Assembly (NCBI RefSeq): GCF_904849725.1
Contig: NC_058518.1
Coordinates: forward strand, 329,986,581-330,050,580
Source of the DNA: Hordeum vulgare subsp. vulgare
Taxonomy: Eukaryota > Streptophyta > Magnoliopsida > Poales > Poaceae
Direction: 5' to 3'
Length of the DNA: 64,000 bases
Every line of letters starts with the position of its first letter. Position 1 is the first letter of the stretch. Below the pieces are notes generated by a model. The model searched no databases. It was given only the letters and a program-made list of their open reading frames with translations, and was not told where the DNA came from. Position numbers and translations under genes: made by a program. Below are positions 45,654 to 57,142 of this stretch, piece after piece.

Positions 45654-48600
45654 TGTCGGGACCCCGATCCTAAGCCATAGGAATCCAGCCTGTAACAAAA
45701 CGCATCCCTTTGCGGTCTCACGCACGGTTAACTCCACGGCTGCAGCCTTACCTTAGCCGGGACCGTTTGCGTCTTTTGACTCACGTATGCAATAGTGTCG
45801 CTAGCATTCCAATGTCAAAGAACCCGGATCGACAAGTCTAGTCATAAACCAAAGTGGCAGTACCGCACAAGGACGGGCATACATGACCCAACAAAGCAGG
45901 TGTCGGTCACCAGCGAGTGTAGACGAGTCGTAGCAAGCTACAAGGACTCCATTACATCGCGTGACATTTCCCCAAAGGGGACAGACACAGCAGCTAAGAA
46001 GGACACATGCCGGTCAACCAATGTGTCCGGAGCAGTAGCGAGCTACCATGGCTCATTGGATCACAAAGGGGCATTTCCCTGTAAGGAGTGCTACTAAAAT
46101 TCACGACTAGGTAATCGAACCCCATACATATCAAGTACGACACACGTACGCATGGCATACCGATATGTATAGATACATCGATGGCATCATAACATAACCA
46201 TAAACATACAAGCTTTATTTAGGAGGCTCGGAAGAGCCACACACATAATATTACACAGTAAGGGTCTCACGACCCATAATAGCAGTCATTCAGTTACAAG
46301 CCGGCGAAAGAGTTTAAAACTGTCTGAGTACACACAGGTGCAACTAGAAGGCACATGGCCTGACTATACTACAGAACCAACCTAGGACCAGATCGTAGCT
46401 GGGACACCAGCTACTCGTCGTCGTCGATGTCTATGAAGAACCCTCCATTAGGGTCATTAGCAACATCTGCAACATTTATTAAGCAAACATGAGTACGGAG
46501 GTACTCAGCAAGACTTTAGGATAACTAACTACTCATGCAATGTATCAATAAGGTATGGTGGGGTTTCATGCGGAAAGCCAGCATTTGACTCGTGGCTAGA
46601 TTTTAAATAATTTTGACAACTTGATTTCTCGCACACGAGTCCACTAACACCACAACAATACACCATCGTGGAATCATTCCGTCTCCATACGGAAATGCCG
46701 TCCGCGACACTCACGCTTATCTTGACAATTTTATGAGTGGCCATTTAAGTTATCTATGAACAACATATGTCTCCAAGTAGTCCATATACGCGGACGCGGC
46801 TATTCGAATATATCATAACCCTGCAGGGGTGTACTTCATCACACACGCTCTCGCCACTTATCGCCATGTGCACGTCATGCACCTCGGCAACCTTCAAGCG
46901 GAAGCCCAGCGAGGGAGTCGGCCACGACCGTTAACCACGCTAGTACCTAGTCCAGGTTTATCGCCTATATGAGAGTAACCCGTACGGAAGTCCGGCCGAG
47001 GTTTCTGCCACGGCCCCAAACGATGTGCGCAGGGTTCCCAAGCCCACCATCCGGGTGCCACTTGGTACACCGTGCCACTGCCTACCGCATCACAGCCCAC
47101 CTCTCAGGTCAGCACCATGCATGGCCTCCAGCATGACTTTAAACACCAGAAACTACTTGCAACTCCTGGACCGAGTACTAAGCGATTAATAAGTCGAGAG
47201 GGTCAATTAAGTATCCCAACGTGTGGTAGTATCTAGTCTTGGATTACATACACGGAACTCAGTTCCTAAGGACGGTTCCAATGAAACAACCCGCCATGTA
47301 CTCCTACACAGCCTTTCACCGGTACCTTTACCGAATCAGGTTCAACTCACAACCTTAGCTTACCGAACACATTCTCACAATTCTGTTCATCTCCCAGATG
47401 ACAGACCATACACAACTCTAAGCATAGCATGCATAGCAGGATAAGGCATATCATGGCTCAAGCAACTACCAGGTATGCTAGGTTGCAAGGTTCATCTATT
47501 TACTGTGACAAGGATAGGTCATGCAAATGAAGTGGGTTCAACTAACGTGGCAAAAGCATTTGAAGCATTTGATCCTAATGCAATAAGTAAGTGCAGGAGA
47601 AAGAACATGGGATTTATCGGGATGATCAAAATGGTTGCTTGCCTTGTTGCTCAGAGGAGTGACAATATCCGTCAGACGGATATTCGGTGGAATCCCGGGG
47701 AGCGGAGCCTACCGAAAGGAATGACAACAATCAATAACAAACATATGCAATCAAGATGATGCATGAGCATGGCATGAAAATGCAAGGTGATAAACTAATA
47801 TAGCTAGCATGTATTAGGTTTGAAGTTGATTTGAATCAAATTCAAGTATCACTTCAAACGAGGTATTCTCGGATACCATTTTAATTGATTCGACCTGATG
47901 CTCAGATCAACTTGCTTTTAACATGCATGGGATGACATGTTAGGTTGTTGGTTTGTAATTAGGACAGTGTTTGATCATGTCATTCATAGTGAAATTTAAT
48001 TATTTTCCAGATTCTATTTATAAAGTATTTATAAGAATTAACTTATTCATTAATCTACATGTTTGGGTTCTATAACTTTTTCAAACATGTTTGAAAATGA
48101 CATATTCAGATTCCTTGAATTTTTCTGATACTTTTTTATATATAAATTATTTTCATTGGAGTTACAGATTAATTTCTATGAATTTTAGAAGTTTTAAACA
48201 TTTCTGGAATTATTTTTATCCTGGAAAACCCCTTTACTGCATCAACATGACATCAGCAGGTCCAACTGGCCGTTGAAAGTCAAACCTGACCAGTGGGACC
48301 CACTGGTCAGTGACTCTGGTCAGTTTTAGATTAGAATTAATATTAATTAGCTAATTAATCTCACTGGACCCACATATCAGTCACTTATTAAATTATTTGG
48401 TTTTATTTTTATTATTCCTAAACTCCCAGAGGCTGGCCCCACACGTCAGTGGCTCAGGCCAGCTAAGATCACCGGCGGCGAGGTCGTCCTCGCCGGCGGG
48501 GAGCCTCCGGCGACCACCAGAACGGCGGAGGGGCTCGGAAACGGCGCACAGGGGACCAAACTCTGCGCGGAGAGCACCAGAGGAACGACACTTCTCCCGC

Positions 48601-49830
48601 GGGTTCATTTTTGCACTTAGCTGGGGCTGATCTGGCCGGAGATGACGCCGGCGACGAGCTTGGCGGCGGCCAAAGTTCGGGCGTCATCGGGGTCATCGAT
48701 ACAGAGGGAGCTACGCATGGGACTCAGCTCCTACGGCATCTACGCGACGGCCTGAAGCTGCTGGTGGCCTCAGAAGGACGAGCTGATCACCGGAGGGCTA
48801 CCGGCAACGAGCTGCAGCGGCGGATCTCATCGGGCTATGATGGAACTAGGCCTAGAGGAGGGGATCTACGGGGAGATCTTAGGGGAAAGATGCGCAAGCT
48901 CACGAGGAGTTCAGTGGTGGCGCTAGCTTGCTCGGGGACGGCCTCGAGAGGAAGAACGCCGGCGACGAACTTCGGTGACCCAAGGAAGAAGACGACTGTG
49001 TCTCGGCGTTTCACTGCGTCTCGGCGTCGGGCTCGTGGCTAGAAAGCTTCAGGGAGTTGCGGCGGACCTATTGCGCGGCTCAGGAGGGAGAAGGGTAGGC
49101 TAGAATGACGGCGAGCTCGAGCTCTGCTCGGGCTCCAATGGCGGCAGAAGGAGGGAGGAGAGATCCCGAGAGGAGGGGGAACTGGAGCTGGGGAACGGAT
49201 AGGGACGGGCTCGGGGAAGATATCCCCGTGCTTGCCAGCGCGAGGCAGCGGCCAGGCAGGCGCACAGGTGCGTGGCCGTGTCGGAGTACGCGGAGGCCAC
49301 CTCCTGCTGCCCACTGGCGGGGGAGGAAGACGACACGAAGATGCTGGGCCGGGCCAGGTGAGCGACAGGTAAGATTTTTCTCATTTTCTTTCTGTTTAAA
49401 TTACTGACATTGATTTACTAATTATTTGAGCTCCCAATTAGTTTGTTGAAACTATGTTGAACACCCCAGAATATTTGTTGGAATATTTCCAACCATTCCT
49501 AAAGTTTTCAACATTTTTGAAAGCTTAAAGTTTCTGATTTCAAATTTAAAACTTGAAACCAGTAGATTTTGCATTTATTTAAAATGTCAAGAGTATAAAA
49601 TAAATGGTTTCCTTTATTGATTATTTGTTTCCAAGAATTATCAGAAAAATTGAAATTTTCTTGAGGCCATTTTGGGTTCATTGATTTTAACTAGTTTGGA
49701 ATTTCCTTTAATCTGAGAAGTGGCTAGGGTTTTAGAATTTTCCTTCACCACTTGCTTTGTTCTTGTTGAAAATTTCCTAGATGCAATGCAAAGAAAACAT
49801 GAGCACAAAGCTAACTTGATTAAGGTATCA
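45654..49830 (-). mobile_element. Chromovirus-type giant LTR inserted in the E1 repeats, one end missing
   Basis: The left edge starts TGTCGGGACCCCGATCC, the minus-strand LTR end. It has the standard layout: GGACGCGGCTATTCGAATA near 46795, GTGGAATCCCGGGGAGCGG near 47690, a CACTGGTCAGTGACTC block near 48300 and a GC-rich leader (48420-49360) with domainless open frames. No coding domain, PBS or PPT is present, so it is solo or truncated. The right edge near 49830 lacks the expected TGTAA-type tip and the AACGT duplication, so about the first tens of bases of the LTR and some host repeat were lost. Confidence 0.7.
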
Positions 49831-49837
49831 GGGATCT

Positions 49838-50190
49838 GAAACTTAGCTGCGATCAAGAATCGCCTAAGTACAAACTTTCTCCGAGTGTGCGCTAAACGTC
49901 GCACTCGGGGACTTAGCTGCGATCCAGAATCGCCTAAGTAATAACTTTCTCCGAGTGTGCACTAAACGTCGCACTCGGGGACTTAGCTGCGATCAAGAAT
50001 CGCCTAAGTACAAACTTTCTCCGAGTGTGCACTAAACGTCACACTCGGGAACTTAGCCGCGATCCAGAATCGCCTAAGTATTAACTTTCTCCGAGTGTTC
50101 ACTAAACGTCGCACTCGGGGACTTGTCTGCGACCAAGAATCGCCTAAGTAGAAAGCTTCCTTCGAGTGTGTCTTACAGATCCACTCGGAG
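49838..50190. repeat. 70-bp tandem repeats of E1, five units
   Basis: ACTTAGCTGCGATC or close variants start at 49841, 49911, 49981, 50051 and 50121, exactly 70 bp apart. Each unit is the reverse complement of the E2 70-bp unit. Confidence 0.93.
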
Positions 50191-50580
50191 GCTTAGCAGA
50201 CCCTCATTGAGGCTCATGCAGATGTCAAGACAACTGACAATTACATGAGTAGCACGAACCTCATTGAGGCTCATGTAGATGTCAAGACAACTGACAATTA
50301 CATGAGTAGCACGAACCTCATTGAGGCTCATGTAGATGTCAAGACAATTGACAATTACATGAGTACCAGAACCTCATTGAGGCTCATGTAGATGTCAAGA
50401 CAACTGACAATTACATGAGTAACAACTCGCTCCGAGTACGACCTTACAATCGCACTCGAAGACTTAGCCGCGATCACGAGTCACCTAAGTACACAATTGC
50501 CTTCGAGTGTATCCTACAGATCCACTCGGAGACTCAGCAGACCCTCAGTGAGGCTCATGTAGATGTCAAGACAACTGACA
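50191..50580. repeat. 57-bp tandem repeats of E1
   Basis: CCTCATTGAGGCTCATG recurs at 50202, 50259, 50316 and 50372 (57, 57 and 56 bp apart), with a final diverged copy near 50535. The sequence is part of the 171-bp E2 unit, expanded at a different length. Confidence 0.9.
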
Positions 50581-50829
50581 ATTACATGCTCCGCATGTCT
50601 GCCATTGGCTTCACCAAGAAACACCAAACAAAAACCACGAGCCAAAATCGTGTCAACAACTCTTTGGCAAAGGAACAGCAAAAGATTTGATTCAAATTCA
50701 AAGTTGGTTTAAAGATAGTCAGTTTGGTGTAGATCAAGCTTATCCACACCGAACCACGAATGTGACGGCCAACGGCAGTGGCCAAAGTTTGATACAAGTA
50801 ACAGTCGGCATACCGAGGTAAAAGTTTTC

Positions 50830-53800
50830 TCAAGCGTCATCAGGACTGGCACTGGGACTGGCAGGCTCCACGAAAGTGTCGAGGTCGATCCCGTCCGTGA
50901 TACGAGTAGCGCTCTCAAGGAAGGTCTCCATGAAATCTTCGAATCGAAGCTTCTTGGTGTTTGCGACCTGCAGCGCCTTCAGCTTCTCTTCGCGAGCCTC
51001 TTTGCAGTGCACTCGGACCAGCGACAGCGCCACGTCCGCACCACAGCGAGCAGCAGACTTCTTCCACGCCTGCACTCGGTTTGGGACGTCCTCCAGCCGA
51101 GTCATCAACCCTTCCATTTCCTGCCGGGACTCGTATTCGGGCCATAGCTCCTTGTCGATTCGGCCGACGACTTCTCTCAGTCGACCGATGAAAGGTCCCA
51201 CTTTGCCTAGGCGAATGTGCGCTCGAAGCATGTCTCGATTGGCGTCCTCGACGAGTGGAACGTTTGAAATAACCGACCGCTCAACGTCAGCTGCTTCAGC
51301 CTCAGCGTCCATACAAAAATCTGCAAAGACTAGACGAGCAGAAAGTAAGCGCAGAATGAAATACACAGTCAAGAAGCTCTCGGAAAAATAGAACTTACCA
51401 CCGAGAAGCGCAATCATCTTCCTTGCCCAGTCACTGATGTACTTCTCCTGTGATATGCACCGCCTGTTCATCACCTTCATCTGCCCCATCAGCTCGGTTC
51501 TTTGTTTCCCCATTTTCTCCATTTCGGCCACCAATGCCTTGTTTGCCTCACGGGACTCCTCCAAGGACTTCTCTCGTTCAGCCAGAACACCCTTCAGACC
51601 AGCCAAGGCAAGCATTGCTGCATCCAGTTCCGCAGCAAACTGAATCTTTTCAGCCTTCACAGTGTTGTACGCCGATCCCATCTCGCAAGTCTTCTGCAAG
51701 TCAGCGCGAAGAGACGATCAGACAAATTCAGCAAGGAAAACAATAAAAACTCAAAGTTCTTCAGACCCCTGCCGACGCAAGCAGTCGACAGCGGTCTTGG
51801 GGACTACACCCAGTGGGTTCACTAAGAGTGACCCCACTGGCATGAAGCTCAAACAGGTCCGCCCTATTGAGATACATAACAAAAACAAGCCTATGAGGCT
51901 ACTACTACCCGATCTGAGTAAAGTTACTCTCGGGGACTAATCCAGTAGGTGCACTTGGAGTCCCCCCACCGGTAACATTCGAACAGATTAGTTTTGATCT
52001 GATCAACTTAAAGAAAATGTATATAAAGACAACTGCCGGTGCAAGCACTCGACAGAAGTCTCGGGGACTACACCCATTGGGTTCACCAAGAGTGAACCCA
52101 CTGCAAAATAATCATCCTGCATCCGAGTGTATTGCTTAAACACCCACTGGGTTACAAGGGGAAAGCAAATACTTACTAGGCCACTTACTCGGATATCGTC
52201 CCGGAGTTCCAAGCTTCGCTTGTATACAGACGCTATGGAGTCGTACGCTCTCTTAGCATCACCCGCCATCAACTCTGTCTGCACCATGGCCCCCTTGGCA
52301 GCTCCCACCTGATCTTTCGGAAGGCGCTGGGCGTTGAACTGGACGGTCGACGGACCTGGCACCACAAGATACTCCTTGGGCATCCCAAGTCCTGCTCCAG
52401 TCGGTTCAGCAACGATGAGCGCCGTGTCAGTCGACGGCATCGTCTCGGTTGGCGGCGCGTCCATGGCGGGAGTAGTAACAGACGGAACAGCCTCAAGGAC
52501 AGGCGCCGCAGCTTTCTCAGACCTCTTCTGATCGTCCTCCTCCACATGGATCACCTCTCAAGGAAGCCCGACCAAACGACGTGAGACCACAGGAAAAAGG
52601 ACAAGACCAAAGACAGAATTCGTGAAACAATAATGTAAGCTCTCGGAGTCGCCACGACGTACCTTGTTGGGATGTGACAACATTGTCCGTATCCATGGGA
52701 TCGTCCCCCTGGCGTGGCAGAGAAGTGGCGGAGGTGGCAGCTCTGTCGAGTAAAATTCACTCGACCAATAAGCATGAGTTCAATCAAATACTGGAAGAAG
52801 ATATAAGAACAATACACTTACGCTGAGGCGACGGGAACGACGATCCTCATCTGCGGCAAAGCCTTCCAAGGCTTGGATCCACTCGGTTTGGCCACCTTAG
52901 AGGGCTGGCCCGCGGGCTCAGCAGCATAGTCCCTGGTCCTCTTTGTGCTCCGAGCACTCGGAACCACGGGAGAAGCTGGCAAGGCACTCGGAACCACGGG
53001 AGGAGCTGGCGGGGCACTCGAGGCCGCTGGAGGAGCCGACGGAGCCGCGGGTTCGTGGCGGCGTTTAGTTCGAGGCTCTGGTGGTGGGGGTGGCGAGTTC
53101 TGTTCCTCATCTTCCCCCTCTTCTTCTTCGGACTCCTCCTCCGTCTCCCCACTGTCGGAGACGTACTCGACGCTCTCCACGCTGCCCTCCTGGCTGCCTT
53201 CCTCTTCCTCAGCCGGATTCCCGTTCGAGACGGGAGAAAACCAGTTGGTCCACGCCTGCATGAGATACAGTCGACAACATCAGACGTCAGACAGTGATAC
53301 AAGAAAAAGCGATAAATCTAAGACAATTGTATGCACTCAACAAGTTATACTCACCTCATTCGGAGGAGGGTTGTCCGTGCGGAAGGGCTTCACTCGCCGG
53401 GCCCCTCTGGGGTTGTTGCAGGCGCCTGTGATGTTGCGGACCCACGACGTCACAAGCTCCCCAGTCACGCACTCGGGGTTAGTCCGAGTGGAGTCCTCAG
53501 GCCCCGCGTAGTGCCACATGGCGTGGTGTCGAGCTTGCAAAGGCTGGATACGCCGACCCAGAAAAATCTCCAGCAAATCTATGCTAGTGACTCCCTTTCG
53601 GACGACCTCTACCAGCGCATCGACCAGAGGCTGGATCTGGATCTTCTCCATCTTCGTGAGCGCAAGCTGCCTAGGCAGAGCCGGACGGTCTAGGCTAAAA
53701 GGTGGCAGTCAAGTTGCGGCATTCGGACACGCAACGTCCTGGCAGTAGAACCAAGTCGACTGCCAGTTCCTAACGGATTCAGACAACTTAAGAGCGGGAT

Positions 53801-54334
53801 AGCTACTTTTACTTTTCTTTTGGAAGCCTAAGCCTCCGCAGAGCTGGAGGAAGTGAGTTTTGTCGTCCGACTGGCTAAGTCTTTTGATGGTTTGAGATCT
53901 AGCACAGAAGATGTGCTTGAAGAGCCCCGAATGGGGAGGACAGCCGATAAAACACTCGCACAGCAGACGAAGGCAGAGAGATGAGCTATTGTGTTGGGAG
54001 GAAAGTGGTGGAGCTGCGCCCTGAAGTGGTTCATTATACCTCTGAAGAAGGGATGAGGAGGCAGAGAGAAGCATCGGTACACGTGACTGAGCAGCAGGAC
54101 GCGCTCCCCCTCCTGGGGTGCCGGCTCCGTCTCGCCCTCCGCCGGCAGCCTCCACGTCTTGTGCTCGATCATGCCTTGCTCCACCAGCTCCAGCATGTCC
54201 TCCTTCGTCACCGTGGAGGGGAGGAAATCCCCCTGGATCCAACCCGCCGGCAGTGCTCGCTGCCGCCGCTGAGCAGGAGCCGCCGCCTTCTTCTTCTTCC
54301 GCACCTCGAGCTTGCTCGTCTGCCCCTTCATCAT
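50830..54334 (-). pseudogene. Antisense extra ORF of E1 (multi-exon), broken
   Basis: This is the same gene as 34185-37691 in E2. It begins MMKGQTSKLE, with GWIQGDFLPSTVTKEDM, HPFFRGIMNH and, after a frameshift near 53965, CECFIGCPPHSGLFKHIF. A TGA follows PNAAT near 53710, where E2 reads on. The second exon (ending near 52818) holds the Pro/Ala-rich SAPPAASSAPPAPPVVPS part, and later exons carry MDAPPTETMPS and the coiled-coil-like KTCEMGSAYN and DFCMDAEAEA blocks ending PSASPDDA. Exon borders match E2, so the structure is real for the family. It lies on the strand opposite to gag-pol and probably has its own promoter near the 3' LTR, which I infer. Confidence 0.75.
51770..52120 (-). repeat. 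Hairpin repeats in the aORF intron of E1
   Basis: Three copies matching those at 36420-36715 lie at about 51806-51842, 51941-51973 and 52070-52112. Each has an imperfect palindrome around CCCAGTGGGTTCACT-type arms next to a TCTCGGGGACTA box. Confidence 0.65.
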
Positions 54335-54852
54335 GGTGGAGGCTGTAGATCCGCGGGGGAGGAGGGGAAGGAAGGAGATTGGGATGCGTAGGAGATCGTG
54401 AGAGAAGCGAGACAAGTGCGAGCTATCAGGCGAGTGCAACGAAAAACCCTCGCTGTAGAGGTTTAAATAAGGTTCCGACTGGGTCACTAGCAGGTGGCCC
54501 CAAAATCTTATCCCCCGACCGGTTGCTGCGATATTAGCGGAGGAGATGAAGGCGCAGAAATCGAGGCGGCAGATACTACTCGATTGCGATGTCGTCATCC
54601 CCGCTGAGCGTGCGGCAATCGAAATTCGAGGATCCCAGAAAATCCGCCACTGTCAGTTGACTGGTCACGTCAAAAGATTCCACGGAAGCACTCGGTCCCT
54701 GACGGTTCATTTCACAGATACATCCACTCGGATCACTGGTCAAGAAGATAAAATGGATCGAGGCAGACAACGCCAAAGTCGCATCCATACCAGTCGGATC
54801 CGTACTCCAAGCATCGCTTCGTCGTTCCAACCCCAATCCATTCGGGGACTAA

Positions 54853-55410
54853 TGATGGGGTTATAGTCCTAGGGTAGGGTCATAGACCTGCCCTATGGGT
54901 CCTACCCAAGGACTACCCTTCATAAAGGATAAGGCCCTTAGTCAGTTCCGACTGAATTAAGGACTTCCCATCATCCAATCGGTGACGATTCCTCCATCAT
55001 CCAGTCGGGGATGAGCATTCGGAGCGTATGAAACTTACCGACTGGATTCCACTCTGTACATCGTAACCCCCCTGGAGGGCAACGGTCATACGTTTCCATG
55101 TACCTTTATTAGCATTTAAGACATACGTTACCTGTAACGTAGGCATTTATTCGCCACTACTCAACCCCTGTGCACCGAACCGTTGTGAAGGGCAGCGCAC
55201 TCTATATAAGCCGCCCTTCCCCACTGGTGCTGGGGTTAGCAATTCACTGTAATCCATACTCCACTCGACAACAAGCTCCCAAGAGCACTGAGACGTAGGG
55301 ATTTTACCTCCACCGTAGAGGGGCCTGAACTCATACAACCTCGCCGTAGCTAAGGCTATGCCCACCCTTTCGTACCCTACACATCTACTGTCAGACTTAT
55401 ACCCACGACA
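54853..55410 (+). repeat. 3' LTR of E1
   Basis: It is 558 bp, the same length as the 5' copy, preceded by the purine-rich CGGGGACTAA as probable PPT. GTCGA follows directly. Confidence 0.95.
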
Positions 55411-56785
55411 GTCGATATGCTCCATTGTTCAACACCTTGGAGATGATGAAGGGTCCTTCCCAAGCAGGAGCCAACTTGTGAGGTCTCTGCTGATCCACTC
55501 AGAGCACCAGGTCGCCTGCTTAGAATGTACGACTCCTGACGTGCCGCGTATGAAATCGCCGCAGATCTTGTTGATAAATGGTTGAGCGAGTCAGTGTCAT
55601 CTCGCGCTCCTCTTCTAGAAGATCCACTCCGTCTTGCGTGGCTTGCTCTGCTTCGGCTTCGGAGAAGAGTTCGACTCGTGGAGCGTTGTGAAGCAAGTCA
55701 CTCGGAAGGACTGCCTCTGCTCCGTAAACGAGGAAGAACGGGGATCGCCCTATAGATCTATTTGGAGTTGTGCGGAGGCCCCACAACACCGAAGGCAGCT
55801 CGATGACCCATGCGCCGGCAGCATGTCCAACTTCCCACAGGATTCGAGGCTTCAACCCTTGAAGAATAAGTCCGTTCGCCCGCTCTGCTTGCCCGTTTGT
55901 TTGGGGATGCGCCACAGATGCAAAATCCACTCGGATACCTTGGCCTGTACAGAAACCTTTGAATCTGTCTGAGTCAAAGTTTGTGCCATTGTCAGTGATT
56001 ATGCTATGCGGTACCCCGAATCTGGAGATGATGTCCCTGACAAACTTGATGGTCGTAAGGGCGTCGAGTTTCTTGATGGGCTTGGCTTCAATCCACTTGG
56101 TGAACTTGTCGACTGCCACCAACAGATGTGTGAATCCACCTTGGCTTGTCCTGAATGGACCGACTCTATCTAATCCCCACACTGCAAACGGCCAAACAAG
56201 GGGGATTGTCTTCAGCGCAGACGTTGGCTTGTGAGACTTGTTCGAGTAGAACTGACAGCCTTCGCATCGGTCGACCATATCCTTCGCCATTTCATTCGCC
56301 TGCAACCAGAAGAAACCAGCTCTGAATGCTTTGGCGACGATTGCTCTTGAGGAGGCATGATGACTGCAAGTTCCCGAGTGAATTTCCTCCAGGATTAACT
56401 GCCCCTCCTCAGGGGAGATGCATCGTTGAAGGACGCCTGAAACACTTTCTTTGTACAACTGGCCATCAATGACGGTGAACGACTTCGACCTGCGGACGAT
56501 CTGTCTGGCTTGGACCTCATCTTCTGGTAATTCTCGCCTTAGGATGTACGCAATGAACGACACGGTCCAATCGGGGATGATAGCGAGAATCTCCATGATC
56601 AGATCAACCACAGCGGGGACCTCAACTTCAGTCGGATCTATCGAGCTCTTTGGTTGTACCGGTTCCTCTGTGAAGGGATCTTCTTTAACTCAGGGAAGGT
56701 GTAGGTGCTCGAGGCAGACATCACTCGGGACTGGTCTCCGAGTGGATCCAAGTTTCGCCAACTCATCAGCTGCTTGGTTTTTCAG
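55411..56785 (-). pseudogene. Integrase of E2, interrupted by stops and by E1
   Basis: It holds the zinc finger (IHSGTCSHHASS, CEGCQFY, here joined by an intact CAG), the core triad (VWGLDRVGPF, IITDNGTNFDS, NGQAERANG) and the basic tail up to HVRSRTF. There TAA at 55520-55522 replaces CAA. An upstream TGA near 56692 parts it from the linker. E1 cut the gene at codons for the terminal strand (after GAYR-type residues); the last part lies at 39400-39571. Integration of E1 would have killed the enzyme even without the stops. Confidence 0.85.
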
Positions 56786-57142
56786 TCACGGAACATGGTG
56801 GAGTTCCATACCTTCAAACTTTTTCTCGAGCTTCCTCACTGCGTTGCAGTATGTAGTCATGGTGGGGTTCCTTATGTCCCACTCCTTCATCACTTGATTA
56901 ACCACCAAATCTGAATCGCCATAGACCATCAGGCGACGGACGCCGAGTGTGATGGCCATGGGCAATCCATAAAGGAGAGCTTCATACTCTGCCTCGTTGT
57001 TGGAGGAATCGAAATGTATCTGCAACACATACTTGAGTTTGTCACCTTTTGGCGATATGATCACAACGCCAGCGCCGGAGCCATTCAACATCTTGGACCC
57101 ATCGAAGAACATTGTCCAATGAGCCGAGTAGATGTGGGTCGG
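56786..57142 (-). pseudogene. Second RNase H of E2
   Basis: MFFDGSKMLNGSGAGVV, NNEAEYEALLYGL and YGDSDLVVNQV carry the catalytic acids. It is bounded by TAA at 57143 upstream (CAA in E1) and by the TGA at 56786-56788 that E1 shares at 44026. In Tat elements this extra domain follows the normal RNase H and may have taken over part of its work. Confidence 0.85.

Larger units (their letters stand above)
39577..55410 (+). mobile_element. E1: Tat/Retand-type retrotransposon inside E2, opposite orientation
   Basis: It is flanked by GTCGA on both sides (39572-39576, 55411-55415), exactly within the E2 integrase coding end. The order is 5' LTR, PBS, gag, protease, RT/RNase H, second RNase H, integrase, 70/57-bp repeats (with an inserted foreign LTR 45654-49830), antisense extra ORF and 3' LTR. 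Its own length is about 11.7 kb. It is the same family as E2. It lacks roughly 0.6 kb of gag N-terminal sequence that E2 has, and stops break every coding domain except RT/RNase H. LTRs differ at 17 of 558 positions by my count. Confidence 0.93.

Noticed and set aside
48397..49407. Cluster of GC-rich open frames on both strands, possible host gene exons
   Set aside because: They lie in the leader region of a giant LTR, overlap each other on both strands and have no domain.
49841..50580. Regularly spaced repeats resembling a CRISPR array
   Set aside because: Units are contiguous tandem repeats without unique spacers, in a plant retrotransposon and without cas genes.
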